64,000 nucleotides of DNA, taken from the NCBI GenBank assembly GCA_022794255.1, contig JAAWEL010000024.1, positions 62,001-126,000 on the forward strand, in the 5' to 3' direction. The stretch is from Lachnospiraceae bacterium. GTDB lineage: Bacteria; Bacillota; Clostridia; Lachnospirales; Lachnospiraceae. The translations under genes were made by a program, and so were the position numbers. The notes beneath the pieces are model-generated. The model was not told the DNA's origin. It did not search any database and saw only the letters and a program-made list of their open reading frames with translations. Below, in pieces: positions 1-8,393 of this stretch (its first letter is position 1; the number at the start of each line of letters is the position of its first letter).

Positions 1-1103
1 ACCCCATTGCCAGGTCCCTGAGGTACCTGTACCCAGCCATTTTCAAACACAACCCCGTCATAGATCAAATCAAGGCGGAAAGGATGGGAGGACTGGTCAT
101 ATTCCAGCATTGGCTCTTGAGGCTTCATGGACAGAGGCGCCGAGGGCAGTGTTGCAATAAACTGAAGCGATGCTGCTAAACCGATTCCCGAGCCCCAGAC
201 ATGAGGAATCAGCATCACATTCCAGGCCTGGGTCAGGGCAGCAATCTTTTTACATTCCGTATAGCCTCCGCTGGAACAAAGATCCGGCTGGTAAATATCC
301 AAAGCACCTGCCTTTAACCATTCTTTATACGCAATTTTCCCAAATATATTCTCCCCTGCAGCAATATAGGAAGGAGTAAGGTTTCTCAGTGACTGATAGC
401 CGCCGATGTCCTCGGGAGCCAGAAGCTCCTCAAAAAATTCCAGCTTCACGTCCGCAAGCTCCATCACAATCCGCCTTGCCACTGATGCATTGTAGGCACA
501 GTTAAAATCCGCCATCAAAAGCGTGTCCTCCCCCACTGCCTGGCGAAGTGCCCGGATATACCGAATATCCTCCCTGGCCCCAAATCCGGTTTTCAGCTTC
601 ATTCCCTGAAATCCTTTTTCCAGATATCCCATGGCCTCCTTTATGGCATCCTCCGGATAAACCCCATTCTCTTTTCGGTAAAAGCCGGTGGCATAGGCTT
701 TTACCTTGTCCCGGAATTTCCCTCCGATTAAGTTGCTGACCGGCTGGTTTACTTCCTTTCCCATGGCATCCCACAAAGCGATATCCACACCGCTCAGTGC
801 ATTTACCGCCGCCCCCTGCTGCCCAAATGGCCTTGAGCGGTTATAAAGCTCCTCCCACAAAACCTCCACATCAAAGGCAGACCGTCCGATCATCAAAGGC
901 CTGAAGCAATTCTCAATAAATGCCTGGGCCACCTGGGGAGGCTGCTGCCCATGGCAGAGACACTCTCCAAAACCATGAATCCCGTTATCGCAGATCACCT
1001 CCACGATCACAGAACTTCTGCATGTTACCCAACCTTGAGAAAAACAAAATTTTTCTTCAAGAGGCGCCTGGATGACATGTACCTTCACATCCTTAATTTT
1101 CAT
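1..1103 (-). CDS. Enolase-superfamily sugar-acid dehydratase/racemase, C-terminus cut by window edge
   Basis: About 367 residues are visible; the gene runs off the left edge. It belongs to the mandelate racemase/muconate lactonizing branch of the enolase superfamily, whose members abstract a proton alpha to a carboxylate in a TIM barrel with Mg2+. In the barrel I see a K-L-K motif after MKLKTG, a metal-ligand strand ADFN, a second acidic ligand in FFEE, a third in AAGE, and a late His in IPHVWGS. The start at 1103 follows AAGGAG with good spacing. It lies 62 bases downstream of a GntR/FCD regulator gene and shares an operator-like motif with it, which suggests an inducible hexonate or sugar-acid substrate. 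The exact substrate cannot be read from the sequence. Confidence 0.85.
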   Translation of the reverse strand, partial: MKIKDVKVHVIQAPLEEKFCFSQGWVTCRSSVIVEVICDNGIHGFGECLCHGQQPPQVAQAFIENCFRPLMIGRSAFDVEVLWEELYNRSRPFGQQGAAVNALSGVDIALWDAMGKEVNQPVSNLIGGKFRDKVKAYATGFYRKENGVYPEDAIKEAMGYLEKGFQGMKLKTGFGAREDIRYIRALRQAVGEDTLLMADFNCAYNASVARRIVMELADVKLEFFEELLAPEDIGGYQSLRNLTPSYIAAGENIFGKIAYKEWLKAGALDIYQPDLCSSGGYTECKKIAALTQAWNVMLIPHVWGSGIGLAASLQFIATLPSAPLSMKPQEPMLEYDQSSHPFRLDLIYDGVVFENGWVQVPQGPGNG

Positions 1104-1123
1104 TGATAACTCCTTTCTTCTTA

Positions 1124-1133
1124 TATGATATCA
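1124..1133. promoter_or_regulatory. Putative GntR operator before the dehydratase gene
   Basis: The ten bases TATGATATCA here are identical to ten of the twelve in the palindrome over the regulator's own promoter at 1917-1928. The site sits about 20 bases upstream of the dehydratase start, between the two genes, so the regulator could control both its own transcription and the dehydratase gene. Confidence 0.5.
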
Positions 1134-1165
1134 GATATCTTATAACTTTGAAAAACACTACGGAT

Positions 1166-1840
1166 TTAGCTTAAAATCCGCATATGCACATTGTCCGATG
1201 TGGCTTTCATATGGCGCTTTACCGCTGTCATTGCCTCCTCTCCCTTTCCAGCACGAATCGCCTCGAAAATTGCCCGGTGATATCCATATTGCCGTTCAAT
1301 GCAAAAATCCTCCTGTGATGATACAATCACCACATCCCGCAAAAGGGGCTCAAAGGATTTCATTATGGAATACAGCAAAGGATTACCTGAAGCTTTTGCC
1401 ATAATCAGGTGAAAATTCAGATCATTGGTGTAGTAAGACTCATCCATTACAAGAGCTGTCTCCATATGCTCTAAATATCCTTCCATCTGGGCCAGATCCT
1501 CTGCCAAAGCCCGCTCCGCCGCCAGGCGGGCCGCTTCCACCTCAATAATATTCCGAACCTCAATCAGATCCAGCACGGAGCTTTCCCCCCGGCTGATCAC
1601 ATCAGACAGAGAGCGGGTCAGCACCTTTACGCTGTTATCCACCACCACAATCCCCTTACCGTGCATCCTTTTTACAAACCCCCGCACCTCCAAGGACCGG
1701 ACGGCCTCCCGCACTGTGGCCCGGCTCACATCAAACTTCACACACAGATCCCCTTCACTTGGAAGATAACGGCTCTCGTCATACTCTTTATTCAGAATCA
1801 TCTCCTCAATGCCTAACTGTACCTTCTCCACCAGTTTCAT
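1166..1840 (-). CDS. GntR-family transcriptional regulator, FadR/FCD type
   Basis: This is a 224-residue DNA-binding repressor or activator. The N-terminal winged helix (residues about 1-70) shows the family pattern YLPSEGDLCVKFDVSRATVREA. The C-terminal all-helical FCD ligand domain has the acidic/His features expected of a metal-dependent effector pocket (EVRNIIEVEAARLAAERA, later NDLNFHLIMAKASGN). FCD regulators typically bind sugar acids or other carboxylates, which fits the adjacent dehydratase. An upstream in-frame ATG at 1891 would add 17 residues, but 1840 is preferred because AAGGAG lies eight bases before it. Its promoter overlaps a perfect palindrome, suggesting autoregulation. Confidence 0.9.
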   Translation of the reverse strand: MKLVEKVQLGIEEMILNKEYDESRYLPSEGDLCVKFDVSRATVREAVRSLEVRGFVKRMHGKGIVVVDNSVKVLTRSLSDVISRGESSVLDLIEVRNIIEVEAARLAAERALAEDLAQMEGYLEHMETALVMDESYYTNDLNFHLIMAKASGNPLLYSIMKSFEPLLRDVVIVSSQEDFCIERQYGYHRAIFEAIRAGKGEEAMTAVKRHMKATSDNVHMRILS

Positions 1841-1916
1841 TCTGTTTTCTCCTTCCAGCACATCGCTGCACCTGTGTGCCGACATGTTCACTTACACTCA
1901 TATCGTACACTAGTTG

Positions 1917-1928
1917 TATGATATCATA
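1917..1928. promoter_or_regulatory. Palindromic operator TATGATATCATA of the GntR regulator
   Basis: This is a perfect 12-bp palindrome that overlaps the -10 box of the regulator's promoter, as expected for an autoregulatory site. The same core recurs at 1124-1133. Confidence 0.55.
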
Positions 1929-1946
1929 TTTGTCTATTTCAATCAA
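1918..1946 (-). promoter_or_regulatory. Sigma-A promoter of the GntR regulator
   Basis: On the minus strand, TTGATT (1941-1946) is separated by 17 bases from TATCAT (1918-1923). The -10 lies inside the palindromic operator. Confidence 0.55.
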
Positions 1947-2067
1947 GTATAGCCTTTCATCTCATGTATTTTTCGTCTCAATTAACTATTTTTTCTGTTT
2001 TTCCGAGATTTTTATCTTAAATTTTTGTCAAATTCTTCTGAAATTCACCTACCGGTTGTACGATTTT

Positions 2068-2091
2068 AAGGGGGCGCTTATGCACCCCCCT
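2068..2091 (-). terminator. Possible weak terminator downstream of the MATE gene
   Basis: A GC-rich hairpin of about eight pairs with a TTAT/ATAA loop lies 70 bases after the MATE stop codon. On the minus strand it is followed by TTAAAAT rather than a clean T run, so termination would be weak. Confidence 0.35.
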
Positions 2092-2161
2092 CTCCTCTCA
2101 TAAGTTCACCAGGACACTCCGAGTCACAAAAGCCAGAATCTCCAAAACTACTGCCGTAGCT

Positions 2162-3529
2162 TCATCTTCCCCTCCTGATTTTCAGCTGACTAAAGAACAG
2201 ATAATAAACGGCAAACAAAATTGTTGTGATTACCCAGGTCAAAGGGTAGCTGAACATAATCATATAAATGTCCCTGCGAAGAGGCACTGCCACCAAAACC
2301 CACATTACCCGAAGAAAGCATACGCCTCCGCAGCAAAGCATCATAGGGATCCAGCAGTCCCCCACTCCCCGCAGAGCGCCGGAAAGAATCTCGATGGACA
2401 CATAGGTCACATACACCGGAGAAAGATACCGCATCATGGAAACCCCGATGGCAATCACGCTTTTATCTGAGGTGAACAGCTCAAACCCGTAAATCCCCCA
2501 GTTATAAATCACTACTGACATAATCAGGGAAGAGACAATCGTCATCACCATACAGGTGCGAACCCCGCTTCTCACCCGCTCCATTCTGCCCGCTCCAAAA
2601 TTCTGCCCCACAAAGGTGGTAGCCGATATTCCGAAAGCACTGACGATCATCCAGAACATACTGTCAATCTTGCTGTAGGCAGCCCAGGCTGCCACTGAAT
2701 CGGTTCCCAGGGAATTGATGGCCGCCTGAATAATGACATTGGAAATCCCATACATCACCGACTGAAGCCCTGAGGGAAAGCCTATCCGGATCATACGCTT
2801 TAACATACGGCCATCCATCCGCACCTGGCTCCATAATAACTGATGCATATCCTTTGTCCGCATCAGGGCAACAATCACCATTCCGGCACTCATGGCCTGA
2901 CATAGAATGGTTGCCAAAGCCGCTCCCAGCACTCCCAGATCCAGAACCACCACCAAAACCATATCCAGCACAATATTGATGAGACAGCTGCTGATCAGAA
3001 AATACAGTGGCCGCTTCGAATCCCCCACAGCCCGCAGGATCGCAGCCCCGGAATTGTAGACCAGATTTCCCACAATCCCTGCAAAATAAACCCGGAGATA
3101 GAGAACAGACATATCCATCACCTCTTCGGGGGTTCCCATGGCGCTCAGCATCCAAGGTGTCAAAACAATTCCCACAACTGTCATAAAAAGCCCGGTAAGA
3201 ATGCTAAATGCCACAAAGGTGTGAACGGAATATCCCACCATATCTGCTCTTTTTGCACCATAATACTGAGACACCAAAACAGCAGCTCCGGAGGAAAGCC
3301 CCACAAAAAATCCCACCACCATCTGAGTCAGCATCCCGGTAGAGCCTGCCACTGCTGACAACGCCTCTTTTCCCACAAAACGGCCTACAATCATAGCATC
3401 CGCCGCATTGTAAAGCTGCTGGAAAAAGGTTCCGAACAAAATCGGGAAAAAGAACAACAAAACCTGCTTCCAGATCACGCCTTCTGTAATCCCGTTTTTA
3501 TGCTCTGCCAACTGACGTTCCATAGCCAC
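2162..3529 (-). CDS. MATE-family multidrug/cation antiporter
   Basis: This 455-residue integral membrane protein has the length and twelve-helix pattern of MATE exporters, which use Na+ or H+ gradients to expel drugs or metabolites. The first helix region reads FFPILFGTFFQQLYNAADAM, the classic MATE start, and the pseudo-repeat begins near RMIRIGFPSGLQS. The first codon at 3529 is GTG. The ATG two codons later (3523) is an equally reasonable start, with AGAGAGG nearby. It has no obvious functional partner next to it, and the substrate is unknown. Confidence 0.92.
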   Translation of the reverse strand: MAMERQLAEHKNGITEGVIWKQVLLFFFPILFGTFFQQLYNAADAMIVGRFVGKEALSAVAGSTGMLTQMVVGFFVGLSSGAAVLVSQYYGAKRADMVGYSVHTFVAFSILTGLFMTVVGIVLTPWMLSAMGTPEEVMDMSVLYLRVYFAGIVGNLVYNSGAAILRAVGDSKRPLYFLISSCLINIVLDMVLVVVLDLGVLGAALATILCQAMSAGMVIVALMRTKDMHQLLWSQVRMDGRMLKRMIRIGFPSGLQSVMYGISNVIIQAAINSLGTDSVAAWAAYSKIDSMFWMIVSAFGISATTFVGQNFGAGRMERVRSGVRTCMVMTIVSSLIMSVVIYNWGIYGFELFTSDKSVIAIGVSMMRYLSPVYVTYVSIEILSGALRGVGDCWIPMMLCCGGVCFLRVMWVLVAVPLRRDIYMIMFSYPLTWVITTILFAVYYLFFSQLKIRRGR

Positions 3530-3574
3530 AAGACCTCTCTTTTGTCCAGTTTATATTTTGTTGTCACAACTTAT

Positions 3575-4900
3575 CTATTTTCTTTTCCACTTCCCAAACA
3601 AGGTTTTCTTATAGCGCCCAAGAGCCTCCTTTGCTCCCCCGATTCCCTTGTCTGCCGCCTGCTGATAACAGGTGACAGCCATGGGAACATTCTCCGGAAC
3701 ACCCACACCCCCATCATACATATCTCCCAAAAACTTCCAGGCCATGCCATTGTTCTCGTGGGCTGCTTCCTCCAAAAGCCGTTTCCCCCGGATCGTGTCC
3801 ACCCCGGTTCCCTTGCCGTAAAGACAGCAGTAGCCTAACAGTTCCTTGGGATAATTGGCTTTCTTCCATATCAGCTGGTTTATCAGTTGGACTGCCTTCT
3901 CATAATTCTGCTCTGCGCCCCGGCCCCAGAAATAACACTGGGCAAGAAAGGATTTGCTGGTGGGATGTCCCCCCTGATCTGCCCGCTCAAACCAGGAAAA
4001 TGCCTCATGGTAATCCTTTTCGCAGCCCCAGCCATTATAATAGCAGCGCCCCACATTGTAAGCGCCGTACTCGCCTCCCATCTCTGCCGCCATCTTAAAA
4101 TATCTCAGCGCTTCTGCATCATCCTCCTTGATTCCTCTGTTTCCGTACAGATAAGTAAGCCCCATCTCTACAATGCAGACAACAACTTTGTCCCGGACTC
4201 CCTTCTCACACCACCGCACTGCATCCGGATAGCGTTTTCGCTCCAGATAATCGAGAATCATGGAGTGATAATAATCCCGCATATCCACCTTGCCATCCAT
4301 GGTCTCCGCCCATAAAAGAGCTTGCTCCCCATTCTTCTCCACCCCGTTTACGCCGCCCCGCACACTGTTAAAAGCATTCCGAAAGGCCGGGATACAACCC
4401 TGGTCTGCCGAACGGCGAAACCACTTTAAGGCCTCAGCCCCATTCTGCTTTTCATATTTGGAAAATTCCTCTCTGGACGGCTTCTGGAAATTGAGAAGCA
4501 TATCCCCCCAGAAATAGAAAAGACCAATGGCATACTGAGCCATAGGCTCCCCGGCCTCTGCCATGGAAAGCACTTCATGAAAAGCATCCTCCAGGGTACC
4601 TGTCATGGCCTGGGCCACATCCCCTTTAAGAATGTCCATTCGGTCTGCACCCAGCACGCACAGAGCGCTGCCTCGTGCTATCCCCTCCTTGGAAAGCTGC
4701 TTTGCCTTCTTGTCGTTTTCCTTTACATTTCCATCTCCCCAGCCATAACACCTGGCAAGAAAATAAAAGGCATGCGGCTCCCCGGCAGCAACTGCCTGTT
4801 CCAAAAGCCGCACCCCGTTGGCGTATCTTACCGGATCCTCCGCCTGAAAATAGAGCAGACGAAGACCTTCTCTCAATGTGTCTGAATAGTATCTTTCCAT
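3575..4900 (-). CDS. Sel1/TPR-repeat protein
   Basis: This 441-residue protein is built from Sel1-like repeats, short helical pairs that act as protein-protein scaffolds. Repeat cores are visible as MAQYAIGLFYFWG, EALKWFRRSADQG, EALRYFKMAAEMGG, GAYNVGRCYYNGWG, SFLAQCYFWGRGA and MYDGGVGV, spread over roughly residues 45-430. No signal peptide or membrane segment is visible, so it is probably cytosolic. AGGAGAGG precedes the ATG, and a good promoter with a roughly 50-base leader lies at 4957-4985. The partner is unknown. Confidence 0.85.
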   Translation of the reverse strand: MERYYSDTLREGLRLLYFQAEDPVRYANGVRLLEQAVAAGEPHAFYFLARCYGWGDGNVKENDKKAKQLSKEGIARGSALCVLGADRMDILKGDVAQAMTGTLEDAFHEVLSMAEAGEPMAQYAIGLFYFWGDMLLNFQKPSREEFSKYEKQNGAEALKWFRRSADQGCIPAFRNAFNSVRGGVNGVEKNGEQALLWAETMDGKVDMRDYYHSMILDYLERKRYPDAVRWCEKGVRDKVVVCIVEMGLTYLYGNRGIKEDDAEALRYFKMAAEMGGEYGAYNVGRCYYNGWGCEKDYHEAFSWFERADQGGHPTSKSFLAQCYFWGRGAEQNYEKAVQLINQLIWKKANYPKELLGYCCLYGKGTGVDTIRGKRLLEEAAHENNGMAWKFLGDMYDGGVGVPENVPMAVTCYQQAADKGIGGAKEALGRYKKTLFGKWKRK

Positions 4901-4956
4901 AGCATATATCCTCTCCTGATCAATTCCAATGCCCGCAGCATTTGATTATAGAAATC

Positions 4957-4985
4957 ATGCTAACACAACCTTCCGTCTATGTCAA
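4957..4985 (-). promoter_or_regulatory. Sigma-A promoter of the Sel1-repeat gene
   Basis: On the minus strand, TTGACA (4980-4985) is 17 bases from TAGCAT (4957-4962). Confidence 0.65.
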
Positions 4986-5016
4986 CGGAAAGTGAACAGG
5001 AATCCTGCTGTCAATT

Positions 5017-5883
5017 CTACTGCCCATCCATGCCCTTAAATCCTTCTCCAAATACCTCCGTGGTTTCCGTCACCATAATAAACGCATTGGGATCTGCAGC
5101 ATAGATAATCCGCTTCAATTTATAAAATTCATGCTTGCGGATACTGCAAAGAAGCACCTTCACATCCGCCCCGCTGTAGGCGCCTTTTGCATCCATCACC
5201 GTTGCGCTGCGCTCTAGCTCCACCAAAATCCCTTCCATAATGTTCTCTGGATACCTAGTCACAATCGTCACCATACTCCCGATATCGTTTCCGTAAATAA
5301 TCGCATCCATCACCCGGGTCTGGGCAAACAGACTGATCAATCCGAAAAGTCCTGCCTCCACATTCTCAAACACAAAGATTGACAGCAGCAAAATAACCCC
5401 ATCCACCATCAAAAGCGCCTTTCCAATGGAAATATGGGGTTTCTTCTTCTGGAAAATATACCCCAGAATGTCGGTTCCACCAGTAGTTGAGCCAGTCATA
5501 AAAATACAGGCCATGCCAATTCCCACTAAAATTCCCCCAAACAGGCTGCTCATCAGCCGGTCGCCTCCATAGACTGGAAAAAAAGGTGTAATCCCAAAGT
5601 CCAGTATCACTGAACACACGCCACAAGCAATGCCTGTGGTAATCACAAACCGTTTGCTGAGCATAAACCATGCTAAAACCAGCAAGGGAATATTGAGAAA
5701 AATCGTCAGGATTCCCACCGGAAGTCCGCTCAAATAATTGATAATTAATGCCAGACCCACCGCACCTCCCGGCGCAATGTTGGCCGGCATCACAAAGCAA
5801 TGCGTCCCAATTCCATATATGACAGACCCCAATACCAGAAAAAAACTATACTTCATCTGCTGCGTCCGGTTATTTTGATTCAT
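5017..5883 (-). CDS. YitT-family membrane protein (DUF161 + DUF2179)
   Basis: This 288-residue protein starts at the ATG at 5883, directly behind AGGAGG; an in-frame ATG at 5910 would add nine residues and has no better ribosome site. The N-terminal two thirds is a five- to six-helix membrane domain with the family signature PANIAPGGAVGLALIINYL and a glycine-rich GSTTGGTDILG. The C-terminal cytosolic DUF2179 domain (from about residue 215) contains KGAYSGADVKVLLCSIRKHE and a terminal DPNAFIMVTETTEVFGEGF. YitT proteins are widespread in Firmicutes; their transport role is unproven. Confidence 0.92.
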   Translation of the reverse strand: MNQNNRTQQMKYSFFLVLGSVIYGIGTHCFVMPANIAPGGAVGLALIINYLSGLPVGILTIFLNIPLLVLAWFMLSKRFVITTGIACGVCSVILDFGITPFFPVYGGDRLMSSLFGGILVGIGMACIFMTGSTTGGTDILGYIFQKKKPHISIGKALLMVDGVILLLSIFVFENVEAGLFGLISLFAQTRVMDAIIYGNDIGSMVTIVTRYPENIMEGILVELERSATVMDAKGAYSGADVKVLLCSIRKHEFYKLKRIIYAADPNAFIMVTETTEVFGEGFKGMDGQ

Positions 5884-5906
5884 CCTTTCCTCCTCTTTGT
5901 TTACCC

Positions 5907-6017
5907 TCACTCCCTTTTGGTCTCACGAAACTGTTCCGGATTCAAAAGCAGACGGCTGATGGTTCCGGCCAGAATCTTGGCACCATAGATTTCTTCGACT
6001 GGTGTGTCATATATCAT
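5907..6017 (-). CDS. Possible 36-residue small ORF in the yitT leader
   Basis: A reading frame of 36 codons begins with MIYDTPVEEIYGAKILAG and ends with ETKRE just before the yitT ribosome site. Its composition looks protein-like. However, there is no Shine-Dalgarno sequence before the ATG, and that ATG overlaps the -10 box of the promoter at 6013-6041, so a transcript starting there would not contain it. It may be a remnant, a leaderless product of another promoter, or chance. I do not recognise it. Confidence 0.2.
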   Translation of the reverse strand: MIYDTPVEEIYGAKILAGTISRLLLNPEQFRETKRE

Positions 6018-6041
6018 AAGGGCGCTGGTTCAATCTGTCAA
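6013..6041 (-). promoter_or_regulatory. Sigma-A promoter of the yitT-like gene
   Basis: On the minus strand, TTGACA (6036-6041) is 17 bases from TATGAT (6013-6018). The predicted leader is about 120 bases long. Confidence 0.65.
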
Positions 6042-6062
6042 GTATCCTGTTTTAAACGCAAA

Positions 6063-6108
6063 AGCGCCACAGACCAGCCCCGGATCTCTCCCGGCAGTCT
6101 GTGGCGCT
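6063..6108. terminator. Strong hairpin terminator after the ZIP transporter gene
   Basis: AGCGCCACAGAC (6063-6074) and its exact complement (6097-6108) form a 12-bp stem. It is followed on the minus strand by TTTTGCGTTT and on the plus strand by a T-rich stretch. It lies between the ZIP gene and the next promoter. Confidence 0.75.
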
Positions 6109-6181
6109 CTCCTTTGTTTTTTCCTCTTCGTTATTTTTCCCCTACCTGTCCCTGCAGCCGATTTTCTCCTGATCTCCAATG

Positions 6182-6985
6182 CTATCCCAGCATCACATCC
6201 AAAAGCATCATCACCGCAAATCCCGTGACGATCCCCATGGTCGCAAAATATGGCTGATCACTTTGATTCCTCTGGCATTCCGGAATCAGCTCATGAACTG
6301 CCACCAGAATCATGGCCCCTGCTGCAAAAGAAAGGGCAAACGGCAAAATTGCTTCCACATAAACCACCAAAATCGCTCCGATCACTCCGGCAATCGGCTC
6401 CACAATCCCGGATGCCTGCCCCAAAAAGAAGCTTTTTTTCCTGGAAAAGCCCTCTCTCCTTAAGGGAATCGACACGGCCGCTCCCTCTGGAAAATTCTGC
6501 AGCCCGATACCAATGGCGATGCTCACAGCCCCCATCAGGCTCTCCATCATATGGCTTTCTCTTGGCAGAGCCCCGAAGGCCACCCCCACCGCCAGTCCTT
6601 CCGGTATATTGTGCAAAGTAATGGAAAGCACAAGCATAATAATCCGGTTCAGACGGTCATTTGCCTTCCCGCTTCCGGAATTCATTCTCCCCTGGGCGTA
6701 GGTGACAATTTTATCTGACCCCCACATAAAAACAGCGCCGGACATAAAGCCGGCAGTTGCAACCACATAAGCCGGCAGGCTGGATATCTCCTCTGCCCGC
6801 TCAATCGCCGGCTGTAGCAAAGACCAAAAGCTTGCCGCAATCATGACCCCCGAGGCAAATCCCAGCATCAAATTTAAGGCTTTGGGATTGGGAGAACGGA
6901 AAAACACGACCGTTGCTGCCCCTAAGGCGGTCACTGCCCAGGTCCCCATTGTTGCAAGCAATGCCATCAATACGATATTGTTCAT
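6182..6985 (-). CDS. ZIP-family divalent metal transporter
   Basis: This 267-residue, roughly eight-helix protein is of the ZupT/GufA type, which imports Zn2+, Fe2+ or Mn2+. Both diagnostic metal-binding helices are present: HNIPEGLAVGVAFG in the middle and LQNFPEGAAVSIPL shortly after, with a conserved late HELIPE. GGAGG precedes the ATG at 6985. It appears monocistronic, with a strong terminator behind it. Metal specificity cannot be read from the sequence. Confidence 0.92.
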   Translation of the reverse strand: MNNIVLMALLATMGTWAVTALGAATVVFFRSPNPKALNLMLGFASGVMIAASFWSLLQPAIERAEEISSLPAYVVATAGFMSGAVFMWGSDKIVTYAQGRMNSGSGKANDRLNRIIMLVLSITLHNIPEGLAVGVAFGALPRESHMMESLMGAVSIAIGIGLQNFPEGAAVSIPLRREGFSRKKSFFLGQASGIVEPIAGVIGAILVVYVEAILPFALSFAAGAMILVAVHELIPECQRNQSDQPYFATMGIVTGFAVMMLLDVMLG

Positions 6986-7083
6986 GGTACACCTCCCTGT
7001 ATCCAGTATATCGGTTTACAGGAAGATGGGTGATTAAAACAGAATGGAAAAATCAATCATCTTCTGAATTTTTTACCTTTCCA

Positions 7084-7368
7084 TCAAAATACTCCGTTCA
7101 TAGTCCGTTTCCCTCTTTTTCTTAAAACAACAATATCCCCGTCAATGACGAGGATATTTTCAATGCTGGTATGTAAAATTCTGCTTAAAATCAGGAAATT
7201 ATCCAGATTAGGAAGAGACTTTCCAGACAGCCACTTGTAAATTGCCTGCGGGTTATCAAATCCCATCGCAGTCTGAACATCCCTCACACAATAGCCCTTT
7301 TCCTTCATCAACTGCCTCATTCTTTTTCCGGTTGCTTCCTGCTGAATTGACAAATATACTGGTTTCAT
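7084..7368 (-). CDS. Small XRE-type helix-turn-helix protein
   Basis: This 94-residue protein is an almost complete single HTH domain of the Cro/C1 class. The recognition segment reads CVRDVQTAMGFDNPQAIYKW, followed by LSGKSLPNLDNFLILSRIL and IENILV. A short basic tail (VLRKRGKRTMNG) follows. AAGGAG precedes the start. It probably binds DNA as a dimer. It is not adjacent to a toxin or phage gene, so nothing in the context tells its target. Confidence 0.85.
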   Translation of the reverse strand: MKPVYLSIQQEATGKRMRQLMKEKGYCVRDVQTAMGFDNPQAIYKWLSGKSLPNLDNFLILSRILHTSIENILVIDGDIVVLRKRGKRTMNGVF

Positions 7369-7760
7369 GGCACATTCTCCTTCTATTTATCTTCGCTCCC
7401 GTAACACGAAAATAAGTATACGCTATCTATCCAGAAAATACCATAACATTTTTCTTACAATCTCCTTCACCGAATCTAAAACTCTCACCTTTATTTTTCG
7501 GCTTGTCCACCTGCCCTTAAAAGGCGGCCTGTAACCATACTTCCGCCGCCCTGCGCAATCGCAGATAAGTTTTTGACACTTTAAACAAGAAATTATATTT
7601 GCCCTTTTACGCTACACTGAACATTGAATAATAAATATAGAAATAACCTTCAACGAAAAACGCAAACCATGCACAATTTCCCTAACAATTTCTTTAATGA
7701 TCTCCTTAATGATTTCCTTAAATAGTCATAATTTTTAGTTTAAAGTCCCTGGAATGGATA
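7369..7760. other. Intergenic region, 392 bases, AT-rich
   Basis: No gene or RNA could be supported. A TATACT box near 7430 may be the -10 of the HTH gene. Around 7685-7725 there is a short imperfect direct repeat with a TTAATGAT-like core. Read on the minus strand it gives a KEII-type heptad pattern but has no start codon. Confidence 0.5.
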
Positions 7761-8276
7761 TCACATTAGAATTTCCATTGTTTCTGTATTATTCAGAACA
7801 TCCAGCGCTGTCTGCGCCCTTGCCAGCTCATCCGTTACGGACGCATAATCCGCTTCTGCTGCTTTTATGTCATAATTGACATACCAGTAGTCAATAATAT
7901 TTCCCGAATAACTGAGAGAACTTTTCTCCCTCACCCTCTGTTTCGGAAGTCTGTTTTTCATATAAGCCAGCTTCTTCTTTTTAGCGGTCAGCTGGGGGAT
8001 ATATACCAGAAGCTGATCAATCGTCATATCAAAACCGGGAACCACATGTTCCAGATTAAAGCAATTAAGTGCATGCTTGACGATACGGATTTTCCGGTTT
8101 AATTCGTCCAATTCTCTTTGTGTATCCAGATAATTATATTCTGGTCTTACGGACTCCGGATCCTCGCCCATAGCAGCTAAAAAAGTGCTTGTATTCCCTT
8201 CCTTCATCAATAAAGCATCCCGGTCATCATTCAGTCTCCGAAGCAGCTTGTTGGCTTCTGACGATGTATATCTCAC
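7761..8276 (-). CDS. Unrecognised 171-residue coiled-coil-like protein
   Basis: I do not recognise this protein with confidence. It is largely helical and charged. An N-terminal helix (SSEANKLLRRLNDDRDALLM) is followed by a helix with DTQRELDELNRKIRIVKHAL, a middle segment GFDMTIDQLLVYIPQLTAKK, and a C-terminal helix after a basic KNRLPKQRVREK stretch. The layout of two coiled helices around a T-x-D-Q/E-L segment resembles DIP1984/septicolysin-type small proteins, but that is only a weak similarity. There is no signal peptide or membrane helix. It lies 117 bases downstream of purD and could be cotranscribed or independent. Confidence 0.7.
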   Translation of the reverse strand: MRYTSSEANKLLRRLNDDRDALLMKEGNTSTFLAAMGEDPESVRPEYNYLDTQRELDELNRKIRIVKHALNCFNLEHVVPGFDMTIDQLLVYIPQLTAKKKKLAYMKNRLPKQRVREKSSLSYSGNIIDYWYVNYDIKAAEADYASVTDELARAQTALDVLNNTETMEILM

Positions 8277-8393
8277 AAGTTCTTCCCTCCTTCTATCACA
8301 TCTCCTGTCATATCCCCATTATATCCTTTCCATACAGCTTTGTCATTCAACCAGAAGTTTAATATCCTCTTTTTCTATCATCTCTTCCAGAGC

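Noticed and set aside
7685-7725. Degenerate repeat giving a KEIIKEII-like peptide on the minus strand, possibly a small amphipathic toxin
   Set aside because: There is no start codon (a stop precedes the repeat closely), no ribosome site and no antisense RNA promoter.
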